From: Caldilineales bacterium
Lineage (GTDB): Bacteria > Chloroflexota > Anaerolineae > Caldilineales > Caldilineaceae
NCBI GenBank assembly: GCA_012271135.1
Contig: JAAXGZ010000007.1
Span: 1 to 34,307, forward strand
Length of the DNA stretch: 34,307 nucleotides
Reading direction: 5' to 3'
Part shown: in pieces, positions 15,525 through 23,376 of the stretch
Layout: every line of letters starts with the position of its first letter
How positions within the stretch are numbered: position 1 is the first letter of the stretch
Notes under the pieces: model-generated
The model's database searches: none
What the model saw: only the letters and a program-made list of their open reading frames with translations
What the model was told of the DNA's origin: nothing
Position numbers and translations under genes: made by a program

Positions 15525-16708
15525 TTGCCTGCCTCCGCCTTGTCGGCCATCCATTGTGCGACATCCACTTCGTACACCTGCCGCGTCCCCTCGTGCACCG
15601 AGTCGAAGCTTACGGCTGTCTGGCTGCGGTTGAAGCGCGGATGCAGATCACAGCGGATTTCACTGCTGAAGCGATCCGGCGCATCGTACCGGCCGAGTTC
15701 AATCCGCCGCCGGTCCCGCATGTCGAAAAGCAACAGTCCTTTCTGCTGCTGGTCGGGCCAGTGTTCGTCGGTCAGCAGCCACCGCCCATCGGCGCTGAAG
15801 CTGCAGTGCCCGTTTCGAGTCAGAAGATCCGGACAGCAGGGTCCGGAAGCGGCTCCGGTCTCCTCATTCACCTGGCAGTACCATTCGCCGGCCTTGAAGA
15901 CCAGCCAGCCGAACACCTCCCGGTTGGACCGCCAGGTAAAGTGCGAGGCCCCCAGATCCGCCAGTATCCGCACGTCGCGCCCGTCCACGCCCACCGAAAA
16001 CAGCATCGTGTGCTTAATTTCGACCCCGGGCTCGTTCCAGCGCACCACCGCCAGAACGCGGCGATCGTCCGGGCTGAACTCGGTGTGGTTGAACCAGAGA
16101 CTATGCGTCGCCATGTCGGGATACTGTGGAAACAGATCCCGGATTTGGGCATAGGACAGGATCAGGTCTGCCTCGCCGGTCAGCATGTTGAGGATGAACA
16201 GTCCGTCGTCCTCGGGCTGCCCCTGCCCCCGAAATAAATCCGGCAGCCCCCTATACCCAACCACCGGACGCATCTCGGCGAGGCGCGCATAGTTGAGGCT
16301 GGCCGCTAGGATGCCGCTATGGCTCAATCCGCTCACCGGACGCGGCAGCACCTGCGTGTGGCCGCTGTGGATATCCATGCGCACGGCCACATGGCGATCC
16401 CCCTGCCGCGCGTTGTAGCAGATCTCGCGCGCCGGGTTGGTGGGCAGCCAATGCAACATGGCGCCCTGCTGCAGGTTGAAGGCCTGCGTACGGGCGAGGG
16501 GCTGGAAGGTCGTCGAATCTCTCTCCACCAGTCCGATCGCCGCCTCGTCCTGCGCCGTCGGCGGCCGGTCGTGGAAGTCCGTCTCCAAGCACAGGTGGTA
16601 CTGCCGGGTAGCATTCCAGGGACAGATCTCGTAGTAGCCGAAGAAGTGATGACGCGGGCCCCGTGTCAAGGGCACGGCAACCGGGCCGTCCCGCTGGCCT
16701 CCGGTCAT
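15521..16708 (-). CDS. Oligogalacturonate-lyase-like beta-propeller protein
   Basis: A 395-residue soluble protein without a signal peptide. The opening RHHFFGYYEICPWN, the blade-like repeats ending in phrases such as EFSPDDRRVLAVVRW, NGHCSFSADGRWLLTDE and RCDLHPRFNRSQTAVSFDSVHEG, and several conserved His residues (including those in TEFSP-proximal WFNHTEF and LSHSG) resemble the oligogalacturonate lyase (Ogl, PL22) seven-bladed propeller. PL22 enzymes cleave short pectin oligomers using a metal bound by His residues. Many family members in non-pectinolytic bacteria have unknown substrates. It starts 12 bp after the lactonase gene and overlaps the methyltransferase gene by 4 bp, so it belongs to the same transcription unit. 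Confidence 0.68.
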   Translation of the reverse strand: MTGGQRDGPVAVPLTRGPRHHFFGYYEICPWNATRQYHLCLETDFHDRPPTAQDEAAIGLVERDSTTFQPLARTQAFNLQQGAMLHWLPTNPAREICYNARQGDRHVAVRMDIHSGHTQVLPRPVSGLSHSGILAASLNYARLAEMRPVVGYRGLPDLFRGQGQPEDDGLFILNMLTGEADLILSYAQIRDLFPQYPDMATHSLWFNHTEFSPDDRRVLAVVRWNEPGVEIKHTMLFSVGVDGRDVRILADLGASHFTWRSNREVFGWLVFKAGEWYCQVNEETGAASGPCCPDLLTRNGHCSFSADGRWLLTDEHWPDQQQKGLLLFDMRDRRRIELGRYDAPDRFSSEIRCDLHPRFNRSQTAVSFDSVHEGTRQVYEVDVAQWMADKAEAGK

Positions 16709-16720
16709 CGCACCGCCGAA

Positions 16721-17593
16721 TCAGTCCGAAAGATGGTAGAAGCGGATGGCGTTGTCGAAGTACAGCTTTTGCTGCACTGCGGGACCCAAATGGCCGGTAA
16801 GGTCATCGAGCACATCGACCCAGTGGCCCCAGTGCCTCAACGCCAGCAGGCTGACCGGCCAGTCACCGCCATAGACAATTCGGTCCTCGCCGAAGCACTC
16901 GACGACATGGTCCACGTACGGCTTGAGGTCGTCCGGCTGCCAGTTTGCATGGTCCGCCTCCGTAGCCATGCCGGAAATCTTGCACACCACATTCGGCAGC
17001 TCCGACAGGGCCTTCAGGTCGCGGCGCCAGGGATCGAGGGTGCCGGCCGCGATATCCGGCTTGCCGATGTGGTCCAGGATGAAGGCGACTTCCGGGCACC
17101 TGTGCACCAGTCCGATCACTTCGGCCAACTGGTGGTGGCGAATACAAAGATCGAAGGAAAACCCGTACCCCGGCAGCATCCGCACGCCCGCGGCAAAGGC
17201 CGGAGTGGCCGCATAGCCGGCCGGCTGGTCCTGTATCAAGCGGCGCACCCCCTTGACTCTGGGCATGGACGCCAGATCCTCCAGCACGGGTCGAACGGCT
17301 TCGCCCTGCTCCACGGGCGCACAGGCGACGATGCCCGTGATGCGAGGCTCCACCGTGTCCGCCAGCGAATTCACCCAGCGGGCCTCAAGAACCGCCTCCG
17401 CGTCCTCGGCCCCGGCCTGCATGAAGACGATCTGCGCAAGCCGGAACCGATCTGTTTCCGCCTCTTGGGCCTGCAGTTCGGCCGGCCCGTGCGGACCCGC
17501 TATGGCAGGCACGGTTTCCAGCCACGGGTAGGTTAAGTGACCAGGATCCCAAAGGTGGATGTGGGTGTCTGCTACCGGGCGCTTGGTGTCCAT
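16721..17593 (-). CDS. Amidohydrolase family 2 (COG3618), lactonase-like
   Basis: A 290-residue TIM-barrel hydrolase from ATG 17593; longer in-frame starts add a non-conserved arginine- and proline-rich leader. It opens ADTHIHLWDPGHLTYPWL with the H-x-H metal motif (H11, H13). Later it has VKGVRRLIQDQP, the VAFILDHIGKPDI segment with a metal-binding His, and VYGGDWPVS with the closing Asp. These are the hallmarks of the COG3618 group that includes L-fuconolactonase, rhamnonolactonase and 2-pyrone-4,6-dicarboxylate hydrolase. It leads the minus-strand gene run and likely opens a sugar-acid lactone. The exact substrate is not deducible. Its promoter region is shared with the left end of the IS607 remnant; a TATATT at 17728-17723 could be its -10. 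Confidence 0.85.
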   Translation of the reverse strand: MDTKRPVADTHIHLWDPGHLTYPWLETVPAIAGPHGPAELQAQEAETDRFRLAQIVFMQAGAEDAEAVLEARWVNSLADTVEPRITGIVACAPVEQGEAVRPVLEDLASMPRVKGVRRLIQDQPAGYAATPAFAAGVRMLPGYGFSFDLCIRHHQLAEVIGLVHRCPEVAFILDHIGKPDIAAGTLDPWRRDLKALSELPNVVCKISGMATEADHANWQPDDLKPYVDHVVECFGEDRIVYGGDWPVSLLALRHWGHWVDVLDDLTGHLGPAVQQKLYFDNAIRFYHLSD

Positions 17594-17735
17594 GGATGGT
17601 TTGGGGTGCGGGAACAGGGCTGCCAATGCCCGCGATCCTATCATCGGGCCCTGTACCTGCCGCCCGCGGTCCGGCGGAGGTCCTCCGGCTCGACGGGCTG
17701 GCAACTGCTGACGATTTGATCTAATATAGTTGGCC

Positions 17736-18286
17736 ATGGACGTTGTTGGTCAACGCACCAGTCTCACGGCATGGAGTCGCCTGTACGGTTTTGACAAGGC
17801 CATCACGGTCCGCAGGCATCATGCCGGGAGGTTGTCGCCCGAGCTTCCGATGGAGCGGCTGCCCAACGGACGTTGCCATGTGGTCGTGCCGCCCACGCAG
17901 GATGGACGTTGCGTGGTGTACGCGCGCGTTGCGTCTGCAGACCGGAAGGCTGATCGGGACCGGCCCACCGGCCCGCTGAGATGGTCAAGGCGATCGGTTC
18001 CGGCCTGCATGGCCACCGTCGTCGATTGCGGTGGCTGGTCGCGGATCACACGGTGGGGACCATTGTGGTGGAGCACCGGGAATGCTTGAGCCGTTTCGGG
18101 TTTGAGTATGTGGAGGCCGCATTGGTGGGACGGGGACCCCGCATTCTGGTGATGGAAGAGGGGGAGATTGAGGCTGATCCGGTCAGGGACGCAACCGAGG
18201 TGACGACTTCGCGGTGCGCTCGACTTTACGGGCAACGTTCGGCACGCCAACGGGCGGAGCGCGCGGGCGGAGGTACAGGCAGGCTG
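17736..18286 (+). pseudogene. tnpA: IS607 tnpA (MerR-like HTH plus serine recombinase), frameshifted
   Basis: The first frame gives an IS607-like start: a helix-turn-helix-like LTAWSRLYGFDKAI..., then GRLSPELPMERLPNGRCHVVVPP and the recombinase strand RCVVYARVASADRKADRDRP, where the catalytic Ser normally present in YARVSS is replaced by Ala. Near 17985 the frame changes. The second frame continues GSGLHGHRRRLRWLVADHTVGTIVVEHRECLSRFGFEYVEA (quoted here as landmarks only), then ILVMEEGE and CARLYGQRSARQRAERA. About 15-20 residues between the two halves are missing. A second small shift near the 3' end places the frame in phase with tnpB, so the original TGA (18285-18287) is bypassed. The enzyme cannot be active. 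Confidence 0.85.
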
Positions 18287-18922
18287 ATGCCGCATCCCGA
18301 CACCTACCAGACGCGCGTTGCCGAGTACGCTGGCATTGAGCGCAAGGCCGGCGACGCGGCGCTGTCGGCCTACGGTGAGCTCTACGGGCGCGTGGAGCGC
18401 AAGCTGTTTGCCGAGGTGGCGGCAGGCCAATCGGCGGTTTCGTTGAAGCGCGAGTACCTGAAGCGGTACGGGATCCCGGCGCGGATGTTCAACGCGGTGC
18501 GGGTGTCCCTGGAAGGCGAGAACCGCCATTACCGCCGCATGCTGTCGAGTTTCAGCTACGACAAGGTCAAGGCGTACTTTCTCTCTCGCAGCTACCGCCA
18601 AGGAGTGGAAGTACGCCAGGTCAACCCGGCCTTCAGTTCGGTGATTGGTCGGGTGAAATTCATGGAACGTTACGGGCTCAGCGTGCACCAGGCAGCAGCC
18701 CTGGTGCTGGCCCGACGTGGGCTCGGCTGTTCCGAGCGCATCCCTCGCCGACGGGTGGCCCTCGTCGGCGAGGGCGTCCAGGTCGCCTTCAGCGTACCCG
18801 TGAGGAAGCGGGTGAAGCACGTGTGGACATACTGGGGTGCGGTTGCGGCGCGGCAAGGACCGCGTCTGCAGGAATGGCTGACGGCGGTTTGCCACCAACG
18901 TCAACCATTTTTACAACGGTAG
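18287..18922 (+). pseudogene. tnpB: IS607-associated tnpB with large internal deletion
   Basis: ATG 18287 sits in TGATG, the expected tnpA stop/tnpB start overlap. The 211 residues begin MPHPDTYQTRVAEYAG and include LYGRVERKLFAEVAAGQ and LKREYLKRYGIPARMFN, then jump at about 18515-18520 (SLEG|ENRHYRRM) straight to the C-terminal part: LSSFSYDKVKAYFLSR, VEVRQVNPAFSSVIGRVKF, GLSVHQAAALVLARR and KRVKHVWTYWG. From memory of the family, about 300 or more residues including the RuvC-I Asp and most of the central catalytic region are absent, yet the frame is kept. It cannot be a working nuclease, but the preserved frame could yield a short protein. Confidence 0.83.
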
Positions 18923-18963
18923 AATGGGTGTCGCCCGAAACCTTGCCCGGCGAGACAGACCCT

Positions 18964-19734
18964 ATGACACGCACACTCACGGACGTGGAACTCGATCACT
19001 ACCACAGAACCGGCTTCCTGCTCGTGCGGGACCTGGTGCCGCCGACGGAGGTGCGCGCCTTGGGGGAAAGGCTCAGGGAGTACACGCACGGCGGACGGCC
19101 GACGGGGGCACTGCGGATTCAGGTTGAGCCGCGCGTAACGCGCGGCGAACTGTCGGTGGAGCACCCGGGAGACGGCATCCGCAAGATCGACGGCCTGGTC
19201 GAGAACGACGATCTGTTCGAACACCTGGGCAAGCATCCGAACCTTCTGGGTGTGCTGACTTCGATTCTGGGGCCTGACATCAAGATGTTTCGCAATGCCC
19301 TGCTGCTCAAGCCGCCGGAAGTGGGCTCGGCCAAGGGTATGCACCAGGACTCCCCCTACTGGCCAATCGAACCCATGGAGTTGTGCTCCTGCTGGTTCCC
19401 CCTGGACAACGCAACGCTGGAAAACGGCTGCATGGCTGTGATTACCGGCGCCCACCGACGCGGTGCCCTGCCGCACATTGAAGTCAGGGACGACTACGTC
19501 GTGGATCCGGACCACTTCAATTCCGACGACATGGAAACCCTGCCGATGCAGGCGGGCGACGGCTTGTTCTTCCACTCCCTGCTGCCGCACTACACGGCGC
19601 CGAACCGCTCCGACACCTGGCGTCGGGCCATCGCCCTTTCCTACATGTCGGCCCAATCCCGCTACACCGGGAAGGGAGCGGGTCCGGTGTACTACCCCAT
19701 CCAGGGCCGCTCCTTCGAAGGCTGCGTGCGCTGA
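18964..19734 (+). CDS. Phytanoyl-CoA dioxygenase (PhyH) family protein
   Basis: A 256-residue Fe(II)/2-oxoglutarate-dependent dioxygenase from ATG 18964. The start TLTDVELDHYHRTGFLLVRDLVPPTEV is the typical PhyH N-terminus. The metal triad is visible as MHQDSPYW (H127, D129) and LLPHYTAPNRS (H209), followed by Arg residues that bind 2-oxoglutarate. GCMAVITGAHRRGALPH lies between. PhyH-like proteins hydroxylate lipids, amino acids or secondary metabolites and are abundant in marine and sponge-associated bacteria. The substrate is not predictable. It stands alone downstream of the IS607 remnant, with a TAGAAT 38 bp upstream of the start. Confidence 0.9.
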   Translation: MTRTLTDVELDHYHRTGFLLVRDLVPPTEVRALGERLREYTHGGRPTGALRIQVEPRVTRGELSVEHPGDGIRKIDGLVENDDLFEHLGKHPNLLGVLTSILGPDIKMFRNALLLKPPEVGSAKGMHQDSPYWPIEPMELCSCWFPLDNATLENGCMAVITGAHRRGALPHIEVRDDYVVDPDHFNSDDMETLPMQAGDGLFFHSLLPHYTAPNRSDTWRRAIALSYMSAQSRYTGKGAGPVYYPIQGRSFEGCVR

Positions 19735-19911
19735 CTTTCGCGCGACTTCACCCACAATGGCGATTTACGCGTTAAAATTGATCCAGGGTTCTTCGTCGAT
19801 TCGGGTTGTCCCGGCGGTGCAGGCTGGCTGGTCCGTCCCGCCGCCGTGCTGCCGGATACGAACGAACCGCAAAGGCTTGGTTGGCACCTTTTTCTCTTAA
19901 CGGGCAGGTTT

Positions 19912-20250
19912 ATGAACGTCAATACCGAAACCTCCGGCAACAGCCTTGTCGTCGCGCTCGATGGGCGCGTGGACAGCAGCAATGCCGCTGAATTCAACGC
20001 CACGATCGAAAACGCCACGGCCGACAGCGATCTCGGCGTGGTCCTGGATTGTGAAAACCTGCAGTACATCAGCAGTGCCGGCCTGAGGGTCATTCTCACC
20101 ACGGCCAAAAGCCTGCAGTCCAGCCAGCGCAAGTTCGTGATCTGCACGCTTTCCAACCCCATCCAGGACATTTTCGTGATCAGTGGCTTCGACCAGATTA
20201 TCAACATCCAGGGGTCGCGGGCGGAGGCACTGGCGACCATGGAAGCTTGA
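19912..20250 (+). CDS. STAS-domain anti-sigma factor antagonist (RsbV/SpoIIAA-like)
   Basis: A 112-residue single STAS domain from ATG 19912. It has VVALDGRVDSSNAAEF and LDCENLQYISSAGLRVIL. Aligning YISSAGLR to FMDSSGLG of SpoIIAA places the phosphorylatable serine at Ser55, with the preceding Asp changed to Ser54. Unphosphorylated proteins of this type bind an RsbW-type kinase and release its client, and phosphorylation by that kinase inactivates them. The matching phosphatase and kinase genes follow on the same strand, 248 bp and 1.4 kb downstream. The 177-bp spacer upstream holds no other gene; a TAAAAT at about 19772 might be a -10. Confidence 0.93.
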   Translation: MNVNTETSGNSLVVALDGRVDSSNAAEFNATIENATADSDLGVVLDCENLQYISSAGLRVILTTAKSLQSSQRKFVICTLSNPIQDIFVISGFDQIINIQGSRAEALATMEA

Positions 20251-20330
20251 GCGGCACTGTCGGGCAATCCGGCCGCCAGCCGACCGAACCCACACTTCGC
20301 CACCGTCCAACGGCGGCGGCCTTACATTCA

Positions 20331-20390
20331 ACCACCGAACATCCCCGGCGGACACCGCCGGGGATGTTCCTGAGGTGGTGAGGACACCAC
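20331..20390 (+). promoter_or_regulatory. Strong hairpin with competing alternative stem between STAS and phosphatase genes
   Basis: GAACATCCCCGGCGG (20337-20351) pairs perfectly over 15 bp with 20355-20369 around an ACA loop. ACCACC (20331-20336) can extend this stem by pairing with GGTGGT (20374-20379). The nearly same bases GTGGTG (20375-20380) can instead pair with CACCAC (20385-20390) around AGGA. The two pairings exclude each other. No T-run follows. It probably stabilises the STAS mRNA or tunes read-through into the phosphatase gene. Confidence 0.7.
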
Positions 20391-20498
20391 GCCGCTGACG
20401 CCAGCCGCACCCGCCGGGAGGGTCGGCGGGCCCGGAGCGGGTTGTTACCCGCACCCATCGCCATCGCAGACCACACGCAGGCACAGGAGCAGGAAGGG

Positions 20499-21671
20499 GT
20501 GGAAGAGGAACAGCGACCTAGAAAGATTCTGGTGGTCGACGACGAACCCGACCTCCAGCCCCTGGTCCTGCAGCGCATGCGCAGGGGCATCCGGCGCGGA
20601 CGGTACCAGTTCCTCTTCGCCGGCAATGGAGTGGAGGCACTTGAGCTCCTGCGGGCAGTCGGGGACATCGACATGGTGGTCTCCGACATCAACATGCCCC
20701 AGATGGACGGCCTCACCCTCCTGGAGCAGATTCCCTCGGTGGACCCGAACATCAGGGCCATCATCGTCTCCGCCTACGGCGACATGGCCAACATCCGCAC
20801 GGCCATGAACCGCGGCGCCTTCGACTTCATCACCAAGCCGATCGACTTCACCGACCTGCAGGTCACCATCGATCGGACCCTGGAACACCTGGCCGAATGG
20901 CGCAGCGTGCTCAGGGCCCGCGATCAGCTGGTCAGCGTGCAGAACGAACTGTCGATCGCCACCCAAATCCAGCAGTCCGTCCTGCCCACACGGTTGCCAC
21001 AGGGCATCGGCTTCCACCTCCATGCCAGCATGGAAGCCGCCCGCAACGTCGGCGGCGACTTCTACGACACGATACCGCTGGAAGACGGGCGCGTGGGCCT
21101 GGCCATCGCCGACGTCTCCGACAAGGGCGTGCCGGCCGCCCTCTTCATGATGGCCAGCTACACCTTGCTCAGGGCGGCGGCCAGAACCCCCGATGCCGGC
21201 AGCACCATGCAGAAGGTCAACGACCTGCTGACCGAAACCAACGTTGTGGGCATGTTTGTCACCATGTTCTACGCCGTGTTCGACCCGGTGTCCGGCTCCC
21301 TGACCTATGCCAACGGCGGCCACAATCCCCCTGTTTTGCTGCACGAGGACGGCACGACCGAGCAGCTGCCCCTGACCGGCGGCGTGGCACTGGGAGTGAT
21401 GTCCGACCTCGACTACAACGTCAAGTCCATCAACTTGACGCCCGGCGACACGGTGTTCCTGTATACCGACGGCATTCCGGAAGCGATCAACGGCGACGAT
21501 GAGGAATTCGGCATGGAACGGCTGTGCACAACCCTGACGGCAGCCAGGGATCGGAATGCGCACGACCTTACCGACTATGTGCTGAAGGACCTGCAGGCCT
21601 TCGTCGGCGACACCCCCCAATTCGACGACATCACCTGCCTGACCCTGCGTTTCACGGGCGCGGTGCAATGA
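20499..21671 (+). CDS. Response regulator fused to PP2C-type phosphatase (RsbU/SpoIIE-like)
   Basis: A 390-residue protein from GTG 20499, with GGAG 9 nt upstream; an in-frame TTG at 20442 is possible. Residues about 8-125 are a receiver domain: ILVVDDEP, phospho-accepting Asp63 in VVSDINMPQMDG, IIVSAYGD and the FITKP lysine. A helical linker (LVSVQNELSIATQIQQSVLP) leads into a SpoIIE/RsbU PP2C domain with NVGGDFYDTIPL, IADVSDKGVPAALFM, FLYTDGIPEAIN and QFDDITCLTLRF, all carrying the metal-binding acidic residues. Phosphorylation of the receiver would control dephosphorylation of the STAS protein encoded upstream. The stop overlaps the RsbW-type gene in ATGA. Cognate kinase: most simply the histidine kinase at 23373. 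Confidence 0.94.
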   Translation: MEEEQRPRKILVVDDEPDLQPLVLQRMRRGIRRGRYQFLFAGNGVEALELLRAVGDIDMVVSDINMPQMDGLTLLEQIPSVDPNIRAIIVSAYGDMANIRTAMNRGAFDFITKPIDFTDLQVTIDRTLEHLAEWRSVLRARDQLVSVQNELSIATQIQQSVLPTRLPQGIGFHLHASMEAARNVGGDFYDTIPLEDGRVGLAIADVSDKGVPAALFMMASYTLLRAAARTPDAGSTMQKVNDLLTETNVVGMFVTMFYAVFDPVSGSLTYANGGHNPPVLLHEDGTTEQLPLTGGVALGVMSDLDYNVKSINLTPGDTVFLYTDGIPEAINGDDEEFGMERLCTTLTAARDRNAHDLTDYVLKDLQAFVGDTPQFDDITCLTLRFTGAVQ

Positions 21672-22087
21672 GCGCCACCCGTTCCATCCAAATCGATCTC
21701 GGCGCCCCCGAATTGCCGCGCCTCGCGGTCGCAGTGGAAGAGATGGCCGAAACCGAAGGGTGGATGCCCGACCTAGCGTTCCAAATCCAGCTGGCGCTGG
21801 ACGAAATCGGCGACAATCTCGTCGAACACCGTGCGCAAGCCCAAAGCACCTACATGGCAGTCATCCTGAACTCCCAGGACCAAGCCGTTACCATCGAAGT
21901 CGTCGATGACGGGATCGCATTCGATCCCACCACGGATGCACCGGCAGCCGATGTCACCTCTGCCCTCGAAGACCGGCCGATCGGAGGATTGGGGCTGCAC
22001 CTGATCCGAGCCCTGATGGACAAAGTCGACTACCGGCGGGAGGACGGCAGGAACATACTGACCTTGGTCAAGCACCGGACGCCATGA
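21668..22087 (+). CDS. RsbW/SpoIIAB-like serine kinase anti-sigma factor
   Basis: A 139-residue GHKL ATP-binding protein. Its ATG overlaps the phosphatase stop in ATGA. The N box reads LALDEIGDNLVEHRAQ, the G1 box VEVVDDGIAFDP and the G2 box GGLGLHLIRALMDKVDY, the arrangement of HATPase_c_2 proteins such as RsbW. The N-box Asn is kept (DNLVEH in place of TNAIEH). It should phosphorylate the STAS protein and sequester a client, classically a sigma factor. No sigma gene is in this window, so the client lies elsewhere or the kinase has a non-sigma target. Translation is coupled on both sides. Confidence 0.9.
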   Translation: MSATRSIQIDLGAPELPRLAVAVEEMAETEGWMPDLAFQIQLALDEIGDNLVEHRAQAQSTYMAVILNSQDQAVTIEVVDDGIAFDPTTDAPAADVTSALEDRPIGGLGLHLIRALMDKVDYRREDGRNILTLVKHRTP

Positions 22088-23376
22088 AGGCACACGGTCC
22101 CGCAGTCCTGTTGCAGCCGGCCTCGTGGCTAGCGGCCGCCCTTTGGCTGGCCGCGGTCCTCATCCTCCAGGGGTGTTCCCCACCCGACGCGCCGGCTGGA
22201 CCAACTCCGACCTCGCAACCTGCGCCGACCCCGGTGACCGTCCCGGTCGCCGAATCCGACGCGCCCGCGGGCATCGATCCCGGCATTTTCCCTGACCGCA
22301 TCCTGTTCGGCCAGTCGGCCGCCTTCAGCGGTCCCGCCCAGGAACTGGGCAAGAACATGAAGATTGGGATCGAGGCGGCGTTCCAGGAAATCAACCGGGA
22401 TGGCGGCGTCTTCGGCCGCCGCCTCGAACTCCTGTCCCTCGACGATGCCTACGAACCGGAAGCCGCCATCTCGAATACGAAGCAGCTGATCGAGGACGAG
22501 GCGGTATTCGCCTTAATCGGGGCGGTAGGCACACCCACGTCGCGATCCGCCCTGCCGGTGGCCCGGGACGCCGAGGTTCCCTATATCGCACCGTTTACCG
22601 GTGCGGGTTTCCTACGCTTGCAAGAGTGGGACAACGTACTCAACCTGCGCGCCTCCTACAACCAGGAAACCGAGGAGATGGTGAAGCAGTTGGTGGATGT
22701 TCTCGGTTTGTCACGCATCGGCATCGTCTACCAGGACGATTCGTACGGTCAGGCGGGTTATCACGGCACCGTCACAGCCCTCGCCAAACGCAACAAGAAG
22801 CCGGCGGCGAGCGGTGTGTATCCGCGCAACACCACTGCGGTCAAAACCGGGTTGGTTGACCTGCAACGGGGCAATCCCGAAGCCATCATCATCATTGGAG
22901 CCTATGAACCGGTAGCGAACCTCATTGCCTGGGCGCGGCGCATCGGGATGGAGGCGGTCTTCGTCAACATTTCCTTTGTCGGCAGTAACGCCTTGGCCCG
23001 AGAGTTGGGCCGGGACGGTGAAGGCGTGTTCGTGACACAGGTAGTGCCCTTCCCGACCGACGCTTCGTTGCCGATCACGGCTGCCTACCATCAGGCTCTG
23101 GCCGACTTTGCCCCGGAGGTGGAACCCGGTTTCGTTTCCTTTGAAGGCTACCTGGCTGGCCGCATGACGGTTGAGGCTTTGCGGCGCTGCGGTATTGAAG
23201 TCACCAGGGAATGTTTCCTCTGGGCGTTCAAATTCGGCACCACGATGGACTTGGGCGGATTCAGTCTGGTCTTCGGACCTTGGGACAACCAAGGTTCCGA
23301 TGCGGTCTTTCTGACAGTGATCGGACCCGACGGGCAATACCTTCCGGTCAACTCATTCCAAGTAGCGGATCCATGA
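22084..23376 (+). CDS. Type-1 periplasmic binding lipoprotein (branched-chain amino acid-binding type)
   Basis: A 430-residue protein. A hydrophobic signal (SWLAAALWLAAVLILQGC) ends in a lipobox with the Cys at residue 31, followed by a Pro/Thr-rich linker. The body has ILFGQSAAFSGPAQELGKNMKIGIEAAFQEIN, then SLDDAYEPEAAISNTKQLI, FALIGAVGTPTS and IGIVYQDDSYGQAGY, typical of the LivJ/LivK-like Peripla_BP_6 family. There are no permease or ATPase genes beside it. Instead it sits between the RsbW-type kinase (ATGA overlap) and a membrane histidine kinase (ATGA overlap). I infer it is a ligand sensor for the kinase rather than a transport component. The ligand is unknown. Confidence 0.9.
   Translation: MKAHGPAVLLQPASWLAAALWLAAVLILQGCSPPDAPAGPTPTSQPAPTPVTVPVAESDAPAGIDPGIFPDRILFGQSAAFSGPAQELGKNMKIGIEAAFQEINRDGGVFGRRLELLSLDDAYEPEAAISNTKQLIEDEAVFALIGAVGTPTSRSALPVARDAEVPYIAPFTGAGFLRLQEWDNVLNLRASYNQETEEMVKQLVDVLGLSRIGIVYQDDSYGQAGYHGTVTALAKRNKKPAASGVYPRNTTAVKTGLVDLQRGNPEAIIIIGAYEPVANLIAWARRIGMEAVFVNISFVGSNALARELGRDGEGVFVTQVVPFPTDASLPITAAYHQALADFAPEVEPGFVSFEGYLAGRMTVEALRRCGIEVTRECFLWAFKFGTTMDLGGFSLVFGPWDNQGSDAVFLTVIGPDGQYLPVNSFQVADP

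Larger units (their letters stand above)
17736..18922 (+). mobile_element. Collapsed IS607-family element
   Basis: A remnant of an IS607-type transposon: a serine recombinase (tnpA) with frameshift and internal loss, followed by a tnpB with a large internal deletion. A full element of this type is expected to be near 2.3-2.5 kb, and only about 1.2 kb remains. The coding stretch ends at 18922, 41 bp before the dioxygenase start codon, so the element may provide part of that promoter region. Outer boundaries are estimated from the coding remains. IS607 elements lack long terminal inverted repeats and leave no useful target duplication. Confidence 0.82.

Noticed and set aside
17723..17753. Promoter for the lactonase operon (TTGACC and TATATT on the minus strand)
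   Set aside because: The spacer would be 19 bp and the -35 overlaps the IS607 remnant; too weak to list as a feature.
17739..18906. Short inverted similarity at both ends of the IS607 remnant (GACGTTGTTGGT versus GACGTTGGTGGC in reverse)
   Set aside because: Only 10 of 12 bases match, IS607 elements do not use terminal inverted repeats, and the positions relative to true ends are unknown.
20445..21668. A 407-codon minus-strand open frame
   Set aside because: It mirrors the receiver-phosphatase gene codon for codon; no independent features.
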